From: Phycomyces nitens
Lineage: Eukaryota > Mucoromycota > Mucoromycetes > Mucorales > Phycomycetaceae
NCBI GenBank assembly: GCA_022702545.1
Contig: JAHRBC010000001.1
Coordinates: forward strand, 2,356,001-2,420,000
Direction of reading: 5' to 3'
DNA: 64,000 nt
Made by a program: the position numbers and the translations under genes
In this document: in pieces, positions 1 through 11,295 of the stretch
How the letters are laid out: each line of letters opens with the position of its first letter
Position numbering within the stretch: the stretch's first letter is position 1
The notes under the pieces: generated by a model
Database searches by the model: none
What the model saw: only the letters and a program-made list of their open reading frames with translations
Told to the model about the DNA's origin: nothing

Positions 1-248
1 CCATCAAACGACCTTGCAAACTCTGTACGGCAGAATATGCACAAGTACTAGAAATTGTATCAAGAGGCATACATTTGGTTGAGTCAGATATTTCAAGTCT
101 GACAAATACATCTCACTGTCAATTATTAGATCTATAGAAATTTGGTGTCTATCAAAATTAACGAGCACTAGATATAAAAATTAACAGCTTTATATGCCGA
201 GATGGATACAATTATTGATAGCAAGATCTCATATTGACAGACAATACT

Positions 249-381
249 CTAGTCTGGACGAGGCAACTGTTTAAAGAACTTTTTTTTTGATAAATACGTT
301 GCAGTTTCATAGTAAAATGTTGAACTAGGATTGATGACAATGTCCAACAAAAATTGACTCGATACCAAAGCCATATTCTCC

Positions 382-415
<34 letters not shown>

Positions 416-800
416 TACAAGGCTACCAATAGCAGCACCAAGGACCCAATTTGATCTGCTTCCAAAGGTATTGATGAGATGCATTGTCAATGAAAAAGGT
501 GTGTTTAGCAGGCCAAACCCGTGTATTTTTTTCTATCTTGCGCTTATTAGAGTGAATTGGGTTGGGCAACTGTCAATGGGGGTCATTGGTATGATCTGTA
601 CTGCCATGATCAAACGTGCTGTTTTGGTCTGACTCTATTAAAAAATGCATCATCTGGCTGATTACTAAACGACAGGTTAGTCTTTCAGAGTTGGTCAGTT
701 GGACTAGATTGCAATCAACGTCATGATGATTAAAGAAATGTCTAGAGAGTATTTGGATTAAGAAAGGTTTGGTTTCTGATTGAGATCTGTTGTTGGTCAT
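249..800 (-). CDS. Candidate small gene of unknown function (model uncertain)
   Basis: One minus-strand frame stays open from an ATG at 800 down to a TAG at 251-249, broken only by TGA at 575-573 and TAG at 425-423. Both breaks can be removed by plausible phase-matched introns. The first starts GTAATC inside the frame and ends GACAG just past the TGA. The second starts GTAGCC and ends at GTATCGAG; it also removes an (ATT)n tract that would otherwise code for poly-leucine. The spliced product would have about 128 residues, with ordinary composition and aromatic-rich middle and end segments. I recognise no domain. Without the introns this would be a decayed gene with two stops. The model rests only on frame continuity, so confidence is low. 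Confidence 0.3.
382..414. repeat. (AAT)11 microsatellite
   Basis: About eleven tandem AAT units. They would lie inside a proposed intron of the candidate gene on the minus strand, so length changes need not affect a protein. Confidence 0.9.
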
Positions 801-1165
801 TGTTGTGATTGCAAGATTCCTATTGTGGATCAGTTGGATCCATCCAACAGTTTTTATAATTGTAGAGAAAAAGTATAAATATTTATTTATTATTTTATTT
901 TATAAAATAATAAAATAATAAAATATCAATCAAATTACACAAGGCCTGGTTTGGGGCCAGACTGCGGAGATTCCCAATCCAGCTCAAAGCGCAACCAACC
1001 TTATTACGTGTTTTGATCTGAGATTGAAATAATAAATCAGTGGGTGTGAAAATAACCAATATGCCGTTGCCCGTTCTAGGGCTGAATGTGCCACCTATTA
1101 CACAGCTTAAAACTCTTTATTTTTGCCTTTTTGTTTTTTCCTTTTCTCTTTCACTCTTGCCCAAC

Positions 1166-1978
1166 ATGTTGTTTATGGACCTCAGTGACTACCAGATTGT
1201 ACTCACTGCTTCTCACCTCTGTCTTCACGACGTTATCCAGTTGAGCCGTGTAAATATGCGACTCCAGAACCTGGTGTACAACAACACAAGCGTCTGGACG
1301 ACCGATCATCTCTTCCCGGAAGGAGACCCCTCCATCACCGACCGCTTTGTTGCCCGTCTTGTGCCCCGGATCACCCGTTTCTATGGCATCCAGGCCCTGC
1401 GTCTAGTGCGTCTTCCCCTCTCCTGGGCAGGCTATCTTCGGATCTTTGATCAGTTTGCACACTCGATAGCCTACATTGACCTTATTGCTTCTGGAGTGTG
1501 TCTCTCAGACCTCATTTACCACCTCTCCATTTTTGCCGGTAACCTAGCAATGCTCCAGCAGGACAACAGAATCCCAATCACATTCCGAGAATATGCTGCC
1601 GATAGCGAGAAGCACTGTTCAGCCCTCGCAGCCACTGGCTACCTTGGCCAGCAATCATGGCGTAATCTCACTCCACTGCTGTCATCCCTGAAACTAGACG
1701 ACCCCCCCTTTGAGAGGCTCGTGCAATTTCGTGTTTCGAGCACAGACCATGCAGAGGATGAAAATGCCCAGATCCATCAGCTCCATTTCCTCACTTCTTT
1801 TCTGGCCGGCAAATCACTAGCCTTCCCTAGCCCCCAACGAATCAGCCCTCAATCCCAAACCCACCACAAACGCTCTCGAGACGATGAACTGATCCCAATT
1901 CCCTACCCAAAACACCGTCGTCATGATCTAGTTAGCATGCATCATCGTCCTTATGAAGCATCTTCTGGATACACTTGA
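1166..1978 (+). CDS. F-box-like protein
   Basis: This is an intronless 270-residue protein. I start it at ATG 1166, because the open frame further upstream lacks an ATG and reads like a 5' leader. Residues about 3-50 fit an F-box: a short L-S-D-Y-Q-I-V-L start, then a helix with H-D-V-I-Q-L-S-R-V-N, then a conserved-type tryptophan in N-T-S-V-W. F-box proteins tether substrates to SCF ubiquitin ligases through Skp1, which would place it in nucleus or cytosol. The middle (about 60-160) is leucine-rich without a clear LRR or WD repeat, so the substrate-binding module is unknown. The C-terminus is basic and proline-rich, with a K-R-S-R-D motif that could be a nuclear signal. The F-box call rests on pattern, not on a search. 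Confidence 0.6.
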   Translation: MLFMDLSDYQIVLTASHLCLHDVIQLSRVNMRLQNLVYNNTSVWTTDHLFPEGDPSITDRFVARLVPRITRFYGIQALRLVRLPLSWAGYLRIFDQFAHSIAYIDLIASGVCLSDLIYHLSIFAGNLAMLQQDNRIPITFREYAADSEKHCSALAATGYLGQQSWRNLTPLLSSLKLDDPPFERLVQFRVSSTDHAEDENAQIHQLHFLTSFLAGKSLAFPSPQRISPQSQTHHKRSRDDELIPIPYPKHRRHDLVSMHHRPYEASSGYT

Positions 1979-2538
1979 ATCTAATAAATGTATACATTAT
2001 CATTTCTCATCATTTTCATTCATTATTTATTTTGTATTAATTCTATTTTACGCATCTGAAATAAAGTTTTTTCTACTTTATGTGAACATGTCAAAAAACA
2101 ACAAAAAAAGAAGCTCCAACTTTAACCCCACTTTTTTGTGTGTGTGTGTGTTTGCGCCCTTCCAAGAAGGCCAGACCTTTCAAGGGGCTTAAATGACACT
2201 TCTTTTTATATATATATATATATATATAAATCGAATGTCATGGTACTAGTCTTTTTCCTATGCTCTTATTTGTGCGCAAAGAAGTGTACAATTCTTTGGG
2301 TTGCTAAGCAACAGCAATATTTTAGAAAAAAAAAGGGTGATTTATTCCCATGGCTACCAAATTTAAAGAAAGGTCTACAAAGTACTTGGACCCCTTTCTC
2401 TCTACTCTTTCTCTCAAGTTCCCCTTTATCCCCTTTGAGCTTTATAGATATATAAATATAGACGGTTTGGCTATCCCTTTCGAACCCATATTTCTGACGC
2501 GTATTTTGTACTTAAGCGCTTTTTTTTCTGTTCTGTAA
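1979..2538. other. Intergenic, simple repeats
   Basis: This stretch is AT-rich, with a GT run near 2136-2151 and a TA run near 2206-2228. An AATAAA-like element near 2059 could end the F-box transcript. I see no protein-coding signal beyond short chance frames. Confidence 0.6.
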
Positions 2539-2733
2539 ATGCTGCCACCTCTTACTCTCGTTCCTCCTCAAAACCCAGATCCATCCGTGTCTTTTGACAT
2601 CAAGCCATTAAACCTGGATGGTGGCCAGTGGTAAGGATCATCCAACTGTCCATAAAAATCATTAACATTTCTGAATAGCATCTGGTGTGGAAAATATGGT
2701 CACAAAAGACCAGACTGTCCACTCCTCAAGTAA
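2539..2733 (+). CDS. Tiny CCHC zinc-knuckle protein, two exons
   Basis: Exon 1 is 2539-2630 and exon 2 is 2679-2733, separated by a 48-nt intron (GTAAGG...AATAG). Splicing joins TG and C into the codon of Cys31. Only the spliced form gives a perfect zinc knuckle: Cys31-x2-Cys34-x4-His39-x4-Cys44, reading C-I-W-C-G-K-Y-G-H-K-R-P-D-C. The product has 48 residues, with a proline-rich N-terminus and a stop four residues after the last cysteine. CCHC knuckles bind single-stranded nucleic acid in gag proteins and RNA-processing factors. The ORF could be a true microprotein, the first part of a longer gene if a second GTAAAAC donor at the end is used, or a domesticated gag piece. I see no retroelement next to it. 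Confidence 0.4.
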
Positions 2734-3709
2734 AACGGATTCCAAATTATGCCATTCTCAATCATATTAATTCAATGACACTCTGCTGCTGCTCCAGTAC
2801 CGACACACCTTATGTTTTCTTATATACATGTTATTTTTGGCTGTACATTGTCTATATGTTTCTTTTTATTTTATTTTATTTTATTTCTACAGGCTGGTGA
2901 TCAAGCTACTCTCTCTCTCTCTCTCTTTTTATTTTTATAAATTATTATATATTAAATGGACGATCTTGTATGTATTTTCTTTATGATTTCAAAATTATAA
3001 TATATATATAATAAAACGTTGACATTTTCTCTCTCTCTTTATTTATTATTACAAATCATACAAGAATCCTGCAAGATCCCCGCTCTTATATATTATTATT
3101 ATACCGGATGACTTGATGGTTGCCATGGTTATCTATGCTCAGGAACACACCAAGTCCCCCCTTTTTCTTCTTCTTCTTTTTGGTTGGGTGGTCGAATGCT
3201 CTTTATGTCTAGTTCTTTAAATAACATGCTTAGAGTTGAGGCGTAAAGATATATAATGAAAATGACAAATCAATCAACCTTGTTCTGTAGGTGATCATCG
3301 TTCAAATCAAGCTCTGCGTGCCATGAGATCTTTGGGAGTCTGGACATCCACGACTAGAATAAACAAATGGAATCCAGGGTCAAGCACGGACTTGTTGGCC
3401 TGTCTCCAATCCCTTCACCCTTTTTAAGGCTTTTGTGGATCTTATTTATTTATATTTATATATTGGCCAAGAAATCCAGTCTTTTTAAAATGGTGTTTAA
3501 TGTGGTTGGTTTATTTGATCAAATGAAAAATAAATAAATAAAGAGGGAATGATGGATGCAAATATGACAAGAGGTGTTAATTACACAGCGACAAACACAC
3601 AAACATTTGTTAAGCACATGTGTAGATACAAATCGCCAATTAAATATATAAAGACTATCATTATTATTGTTATTGTTATTGCTATTATTGTTGTTGTTAT
3701 TAAAGGTTT
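2734..3709. other. Intergenic, AT-rich
   Basis: Contains CT runs near 2906-2925 and 3028-3040, TA-rich stretches, and an ATT/GTT-rich tract at 3655-3705 just past the permease stop codon. No supported gene. Confidence 0.6.
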
Positions 3710-5433
3710 TTACTCAATCTGCTTTTCCTCAATCTCAGACACGTCTTCCTGGTTACGACGGTTCTTGCGATCTCTGGCCTTTCTGTAAAGAGACTTGAGG
3801 TTTTCTGTGCCACGGAGAAGCTGGTAAAGAATAATGCAGGAAAAGGTGGGCAATCCAATGCCGTCAAGCTGGAAGTTACCCCATTGCAAGGTAGTCTGCA
3901 TCGATGCTCCAATAACGATTGGAATACCAGCAACAAGCATGTTTCGTGAATCCTTGAAATCAACCCCGTTCTCGACCCAGATTCTTGCACCAGACACGGT
4001 AATCAGGCCAAACAGAATGATGGACAGACCACCAAACACACCGCTAGGAATGGTGTTGATGGCAGCACCAAACTTTTGGATGAAGCCAAGAATGACAGCA
4101 ATAACGGCAGCAATCAAGAAGATCATGGTCGAGAAGACCTGTGTGACTGCCATGACACCAATGTTCTCAGAGTAGGTTGTTGTGCCTGGACCACCACCAG
4201 CAGAAGACACGATGGTAGAAATGGCATCACCAAGAATAGCACGGCCAAAATACTTGTCAAGCGAGGTCTCAGCCATGGCACCAACAGCCTTGATGTGGCC
4301 CAGGTTCTCGGCAAGCAAGACAACGCAGACAGGCACAATGGTACTGATGGCCTTTGCTTCAAATACAGGCTTGACAAACGAAGGTGCAGTAAACCACTTT
4401 GCCTCATAAACAGCAGTGTAGTCGATTTCGGGGGCGGCACCGGTACGGCTGCAGGCAAAGTGGATAAGGTAGCCAATGATCATGCCAACAAGAATAGGGA
4501 GACGTCTGAGGGCGCCAGGGGCATAAATACTTGTCAATGAGATGATCATGATGGTCGTAAAAGCCATCCAGCCGTCAAATGAAGTCTGAGTTGCATTCTG
4601 GAAAGCAGAAGTAGAGAGATGGACGCCAATGGTAAGGACTACGGTTCCAGTGACAACTAGGTAGATAAAGTTAGACTTTGTTGTTGAACAGGACTATTGA
4701 TAAACATACCAGGAGGCATGATGACTTCAATCCATTCATGGCCAAGAAAAAGAACAATGACACCAATTGCAGCAAGGACAAGGCCACAGACCAGGATTCC
4801 ACCTGCAGCAACGTCAATATGAGGGTTGTGGCCAGCAGTTGGTGTATATGTGTAGCCGGTCGATGATGCAACAACACCAATGAAGCCAAATGATGATCCA
4901 AGGTAAGAGGGCACTACAACATATGTGTTGGTACAATTGACCCATGATCCAATCAATAAACATACCTCTTCCGCCTGTGACGCAGTAGAAAATCAAGGTT
5001 CCAATTCCAGAGAAGAAGAGGGCAGCTAAAGTAATGGTATTTTAGAATTGTTTAAATGGATTTGATAGACTTACTGTTTGTATCCAGACCCATCAGCATT
5101 GGAGCTAATTACAGAGTTAGTACCTATAGGGCCATAGTATTGATTTACCAATGACAGTTGAGCCAAACATGGCCAAGACGTGCTGAATACCCATCAATAG
5201 ACAATGGAATACAGTTGGACGCTCTTCAATATATACAATGCCTACATATCCAATGTAAGCATTTTTTGTCTGGTATTGGTGGTGATTTGCTTACCAGAGC
5301 TCTTTACGGTGTATCTAGGAAAGTATGTTTTCCAAAATGGCTCAGGTGCAGTACTGAGACCATTGTCTTGGAGGTGCCCGGTAGTGTCGACCTTTTCATT
5401 CTCTACAGAAGGCAAATAAGTTTGCTTGTCCAT
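3710..5433 (-). CDS. NAT/NCS2 nucleobase permease, UraA-like (uracil/xanthine)
   Basis: Six exons (5433-5295, 5241-5149, 5104-5075, 5025-4966, 4913-4710, 4656-3710) join in phase to 490 residues; exon 3 is only 30 nt. Family features appear in order: a hydrophilic N-terminus with F-W-K-T-Y near residue 35, M-G-I-Q-H-V-L-A-M-F-G in TM1, P-P-V-V-T-G at the fifth exon junction, and the substrate motif E-N-I-G-V-M-A-V-T with a following Q. That last motif is close to bacterial UraA/RutG (ENIGxxAxTR) and differs from fungal UapA-type transporters, which read QNNGVIxxT. The charged C-terminal tail is cytosolic. It should import uracil or a xanthine-like base with protons at the plasma membrane. Fungal uracil uptake normally uses unrelated NCS1 (FUR4) proteins, so this gene stands out. 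The exact substrate is inferred. Confidence 0.85.
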
Positions 5434-7645
5434 TTCAAAAATAAAATCAAAATTGAGGAATTCAAACTGTACAGGAAAGAAAAAGAAAAAAGAAAAAAGA
5501 AGAAATCCGAAAACAAAAAAACTTTTGATCTGTTTCTAGCCAGAAACAACAAATCCAAAAAAAGAAAAAGAAAAAAAGGGTATCGTCTTTTGTGCTTTTA
5601 TAGTCCGTCTGACCATTAAGAGCAAGATATTTCAAGAAAAAGATAAGCTCAATCTCAATCTCAATCTCAATCTCACAATAGTAACGATAATTATAATTAT
5701 GATGATTAACTTGTTGTATTTTCTGCTTATAACTACTGGTACCATTGAAGCACTTCATTATAGCCAAAGATAATAATAAATATAAAAAGCCTTGTTTATG
5801 GGTTTCATTAGGAGTTTGGATCAATTCAATAGCTCTAGTCATTGGTCTTGTTGCCAACGGTCTATAAAACAGTAGGCCAATTGTATAGGTTCTCAATCTT
5901 TGGAATCCGACAATATTTAAAGGCATCTTTGTATTGTAAACAGGCAAAAATGATAAGGGTGTACAACACTTCTATGGCTTCCAGACTAAGAAAATTTAAA
6001 AGGAAATGACGAAATGAGTATTATGGAATGTATCTATTTATTTTTTAATGACACACAATAAGATAACAGAAGCAAAGAAGTATGTTTCCTATCATTAGAC
6101 GTACAAGAGATAGCAAAAAGGACGGCGAGTTGGAATTGAATGTCAAAAATCAAAAATTTACCTTTCAAATAAAAACCTATTCACGTTTGAATATGTACAA
6201 TGTCCTACTCCAGGGTCCCCGACTTACCCCACCTCGTACGTTTTATGCAGTCAAGGTTTTGATATGTCTTGTTTTGTTTTTTTTTATTTTAGTAACAGCA
6301 AAGCAATAACCACAAGTACCAGCCAATATAGACAGTTTTTAATCTAATAATAATAATAATGGCTTTTGAACCTGTCAAAGCAGGCCTATATTCATTTCTA
6401 ATTCCAAAGTCTATATTTCTTCTTATCTATCATCACAGAGGCACTTCTAAAAAAGGTAAAAAGTCTGGCCAATGATGATCCATTGTTACACATATTAACC
6501 AGCCTTGTTAGTTCAAAAAGAAAAACACTCTGGGGAGTGTTTATAGGTTTCCATTGGATACATTTATCTCTTGGAGAAACACGTCGGTTGTTATGGCAAC
6601 CATATACATCTATTGAGCTCGCGCCACACCTTGTTATTATTTTTTATATCCAGTCATCTAGGGAGGCCTTGTATTTCTGCCTTGGTCTTGTCCAACCTTT
6701 CACTATTGGGTCTATAAGGCTAGGGTGACAAGAGTAGTGCTTTGTGTTTAACAAAGTTTTGGGTTCAATCACAAAGAGTAGAGGCTGAAAATGTGGCATG
6801 TTCTTGAAACAGCAGCAACCAAAACAAAACAAAAAAGAACTATAAAGGATTTTGGCCCAGCAAAATAAAGAGTGGGTGCAAAAAGAGCTTGTCTTTTTTT
6901 TTCCCAAGCCTATCTAAAGACCATTGATTGCTTCTTCCATGGGTTCTGAAGCGCTTTTATGTCTATCAATGTTTAGAGAATACAAATCCTGGTGAGACAA
7001 TCATGACACGTACAGAGAAAGCTAATATTAACCTACAAGGGCTCCGGGGTCCATCATCCTTTATTTGTCTCGAGTGCTTCTTTTTATGCAGGTGCACTAG
7101 AACTCACTCCCAAAGTCTGTTTTGGGCTGCCCCGGAGGAGCAATCGCTCTCCGTGTGTGCCCTGTATCCCTTTACAACCATTACAGCATATCTGTATACT
7201 ATTTTTTTTTTCCTTTAAGAAAGGAGTATATTCCATGGGTCTCGTCAGTGGTACTCACAACCAACTCCAAGTAATTTTGGAAAACAATGTAACAACATGT
7301 CTTTTAGTTCCGTTATCACCACTATTTATGATGTACAAGTCAATCTTGGTTTTGCCCACTTTGTGGATCAAATATACTATTTTTTGAATATCCTCAGCAC
7401 CGCTTGATTTCTACAGTAAAATATTAAGCGATACGAAAACACGCCAAATGCTGGTTTTGAATATACGCTCACTATGCGTTTGCCCTATATATAAGTAGGG
7501 GTATCAGAGCATAAATATTGTGTTTTGATATATGTCTATAATCGTTATCTTGATCGTAAATAGAGAGCCATATTTACAAGCAATGGATTTATCTATATTT
7601 CACATACGGATTTTAACCTAAAATTAGACGATCAAATAGATCGAG

Positions 7646-7678
<33 letters not shown>

Positions 7679-9838
7679 TGTCGGATGCTGAACAATTTCC
7701 CGAGTGGTCCAAGATCAGGGCACTATAAAAAATAATAATTTAAGAATATTAATGTCTACCAAGAATTCGGTCTTTTTTTTTTATATATATCCTTGTGCCT
7801 TGTTGAGATATTTTAATCTTTGGCCAATGGTTTAAATGAGGGCTGACTGCTGATAAATCATGATGTCCAGCTTAAAGGTTTTTGGGTCGACCAAATAACC
7901 CATCCCAACATCCAAAAATTGGCAGTGATTAAAGATATCAAGCAAAGAAAAAAGGATTTTTAAAAAGGCATTTGTAAATGTTGATACATATACATATATA
8001 TTCTTTTTATCTTTTATATATTGCCTATTGCCCATTTAAATATGTAGATTTAAAAGAAAGAAGAAGAAAACATATTCCTTGATATGCCTCATATTACTAG
8101 TCAAATGTCGATCTGGGATCTACTCTGTCCAGAATTTGGTGTCTTTAAAATAAAGTGACTTTTATTTTTTTTGTTTATTCGTTAGATAAAAAGATAGATG
8201 GTACAATCTGATCTCGATTGATCTTTACATATTTACAGATATCAGTACTTTCTTGTTGTTTTTTTTTTCCTAATCTTTGGAATATGCTGAATTAGTACAA
8301 GTTACTGCAGACGAATATTTGAGTTGTACTTTTTAAAATTATCCTTGATCAGTCACAAAATATTCTCTGCAAAAAATAATAATACAATTATTCGCTTGTA
8401 TCAATTACCTTGAACAAATCAAAGGTACAATTATATTTTTATACATAAAAAAGAAACATGGAAATGTTCTGTACAGGTTTCATAAACTCTTTAGATCTTA
8501 TTCAATAAATATATAAATATATATATATATATATTTCGTTTAGACGCATCTCGATCACCAAGGTCGAAAGCCAACTACAGATATGTAATGCAGCTTGCAC
8601 AAGACACACTTTCTACTGTACCGCATGCATTTACCTGAATCGTCACGTTGGCAGGATAACCCTCGTTTGTATTGTCTCTAATTCTAGTCAAGCATTATAT
8701 CCATGGTATCAGACAAGACCGACGCTATGAAATTCCAGTATGTCTTTTTTTAAAAGAGTATGTATGGCACCAATGCATACCTTTGACTTTAAATATATAT
8801 CTTTGTTTCCATGGCCGAGTGAGCCTCAATCTTTGAAATTGACATTTTTGCAAAAAAAAGAAGAAGCAGTAGTTGTTTATAGCTAATGATAATAAAATCA
8901 GTATAAAGATAAAATCTGGTCAATAATCTAAACGCGCAACATGCCATTCCCTCCATAATTGACACCTCATGGGCAATTAAAAATGGAGAATATCAAATGA
9001 AGATATAGATGATGACATCAAATGTCCCATTAAAATATATAATACTTCTATAAAACATGTTTATTCATTGCAGTGCTCCGTTGTGATCTAGACCAACTTC
9101 CACAAAGACTCTCTGGTATACAGACGCGCCAACGAAATTCAACCAATTTGGTCAACATGGAATCTATGAGTGATTCAAAGACAAGTACCGAAAATAGTTT
9201 TATTAGGTTTAGATTTATCACTTTCTTTTTCTTCTTCTTCTCACTCTATAGCTGGTTCTCTCTTGGTCATACTCGAATTAGTGCCAAAGTCTCTTTGTGC
9301 AAATATATTTGAGTTAAATACGAGAAAAAGAAAAAAGTATCAAAATACAGACTGCTGATACAAAGTGGTCGATACTGATTCTGAAACATCTAGATCCTTG
9401 AATATCTTTTTTTTGTGAAACTATTAAAACTAGTGGGGTTCGTGTGACAATCTTCACACGCGATTTGACAGGCAATCGCTTGACAATCTTTGGTTCCGAA
9501 TAAATGTTGAGTAAACAAGCCACATTTTGCAGGTAGTAGTAGATGCAGAATATCCATAAATATCCGACTGATATGTCCGTAAAGATATATATATTATATA
9601 GCCGCAGTGTCTCTCAAAGTTGTACAAAGTCAATCCCGAATATACCACAGCACCATAATGTTTGTACATCTGAGTATTAGGAGAATTGCCGAAAACTGCC
9701 TTGATGGTGAAAAACCTTGAGTTCTTAAGTACTACGTAGCAATTGCCAACATTTAGCCAATTCTATATGCTTCTATCCTTTGAATCTTATTCAGGGTTTT
9801 CTGTTTATAAAATTGTGCTTTTCTGGCCTCAATACCCG

Positions 9839-9870
<32 letters not shown>

Positions 9871-10322
9871 ACTATTGGTTATTTAACCCAAAAGATTAGC
9901 AAGAAAACATTCTAAATGACAAACTTGCCAGTTTATAACATGGTTAATGACAAAATCACCTTTACTGGCAGGCATTTGCCCAAATAAAATGTATACATAA
10001 TCCGGGTACTGCTAGACAAATTCAAGACCAGTAAATGTTACCCAGTCTGGCTTCAAGAGATATTCGGATTCTTTCTTGTATTTTGGTATACTGGCGCATC
10101 GGACGCAATTTATTTTTGGAATATTTATTTATTTTGGCTCTAAAATATGTATATATATATAAAAGACACCATTCTAAATACATATGTTTGTTATATTTAT
10201 AAGTATGTATATATATGTATCGTAAAAGGCTAAGGTTATGTACAATTATAGACGGAGAATACAAAAAAGAAGTTTGCAAGAGGTATTTTTTACTTGTGGG
10301 AAATACAAGTTCATCAATCTTT
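5434..10322. other. Long gene-poor interval
   Basis: Nearly 4.9 kb without a gene I can support. It holds many short homopurine and homopyrimidine tracts, GAGATT repeats near 5645-5675, a CA repeat, and AT dinucleotide runs near 8515-8535 and 9855-9870. The longest frames, for example 5462-5947 minus and 6082-6309 plus, are low-complexity or unrecognisable. I see no transposase, reverse transcriptase or tRNA. Confidence 0.55.
7648..7676. repeat. (CA)14 microsatellite
   Basis: Uninterrupted CA dinucleotide repeat in non-coding DNA. Confidence 0.95.
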
Positions 10323-10819
10323 TTACTGGTCAGTCACTATGGCCTGTAGCTTGGTGATCTTGACAGACCCTGCCTTGAGAGATAGATTGTGGGCAGCATT
10401 GCGACCACGAGTGGGACGAATGGTCTTTGAGGAAGACCCACGACAATCTGGAGACTAATAGGCATGTATTAGATTCTGGTTTCCATAGTTATATAAAAAG
10501 AGAATATTATGACTTACTCTATAGAATGTGATTTTGATCATTGGATCGTTTACGGTAAAGGAACGAAGATGCTTGGAGTCCAGGTTCCAACAAGGGGTTC
10601 TGCCTAGATGATTAATGTCGATTAGTACTAGCAAACAATGATCAATTGAGTATATCTACCTCCATTGACTGCTTCAATGTGTTGTGGTGTTCCCTTTAGA
10701 TTTGATTGTGGATAGACGTCCATGCGGAATTGGCGAGGTCTTTTTGTCTGTTGGGGATCCTTGGCAGCCATGGCCTGGATTACAAGGGCAAAAATAAGAG
10801 AGATCTTGAGGAGTTGCAT
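10323..10819 (-). CDS. Small secreted protein, 125 aa
   Basis: Three exons (10819-10660, 10603-10518, 10454-10323) join in phase. Residues 1-19 form a clear signal peptide: M-Q-L-L-K, a hydrophobic core, then A-M-A-A before K-D-P. The mature part is about 106 residues, basic, with two cysteines (T-P-C-W and S-P-D-C-R) that could form one disulfide. A segment K-I-T-F-Y-R-S-P-D-C faintly recalls the strand pattern of beta/gamma-crystallin or other small beta-sandwich proteins. I do not assign it to a family. It is probably exported and could be a wall-associated or effector-like protein. It stands alone, between a gene desert and the SAGA gene. Confidence 0.7.
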
Positions 10820-11295
10820 GTTTTTTATTTTATTTTTGAGGGGTTAGAGATACAGAAAGACAAAAGGCTTTATATAAGATCGACATTGGTCTTGGCGTCA
10901 TTTGGGATTTATTTATAAATCTCATGTATTTTAGTCTTTAGAAGCCAGAGAATGAACATGACAGCATAAGGGTGCACAAAATGGCACTTGCTGCTCAAGA
11001 ATATGATACTAATTTTGTATGACTTTGAATAAACCAAACTACTGCCTTTTTATACAAAGTAGCATTCTGTTTTGTACAAATAATTACCAAGATTGTTGAT
11101 CAATCCTTGGGACATCCAGGTACAAAGCTAACCCTACAGGTCATAAATAAATATCCCTGACGTAGATTCTATTTGAACAATAACCATTGTTTACTCAATC
11201 TTGTAATTTATATATTGAGATTGAGATTAATATTAAGATATGTATATGTGTATGTATGTATGTGTACATGTATTTTTGAACTATTGCTACTTTGT

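Noticed and set aside
1040..1165. N-terminal extension of the F-box protein
   Set aside because: It begins at GTG, not ATG, and its hydrophobic Phe/Ser-rich reading is typical of pyrimidine-rich leader DNA.
5462..5947. 161-codon minus frame next to the permease
   Set aside because: Built largely from poly-Phe and Glu-Ile repeats (A/T and GAGATT tracts); no domain.
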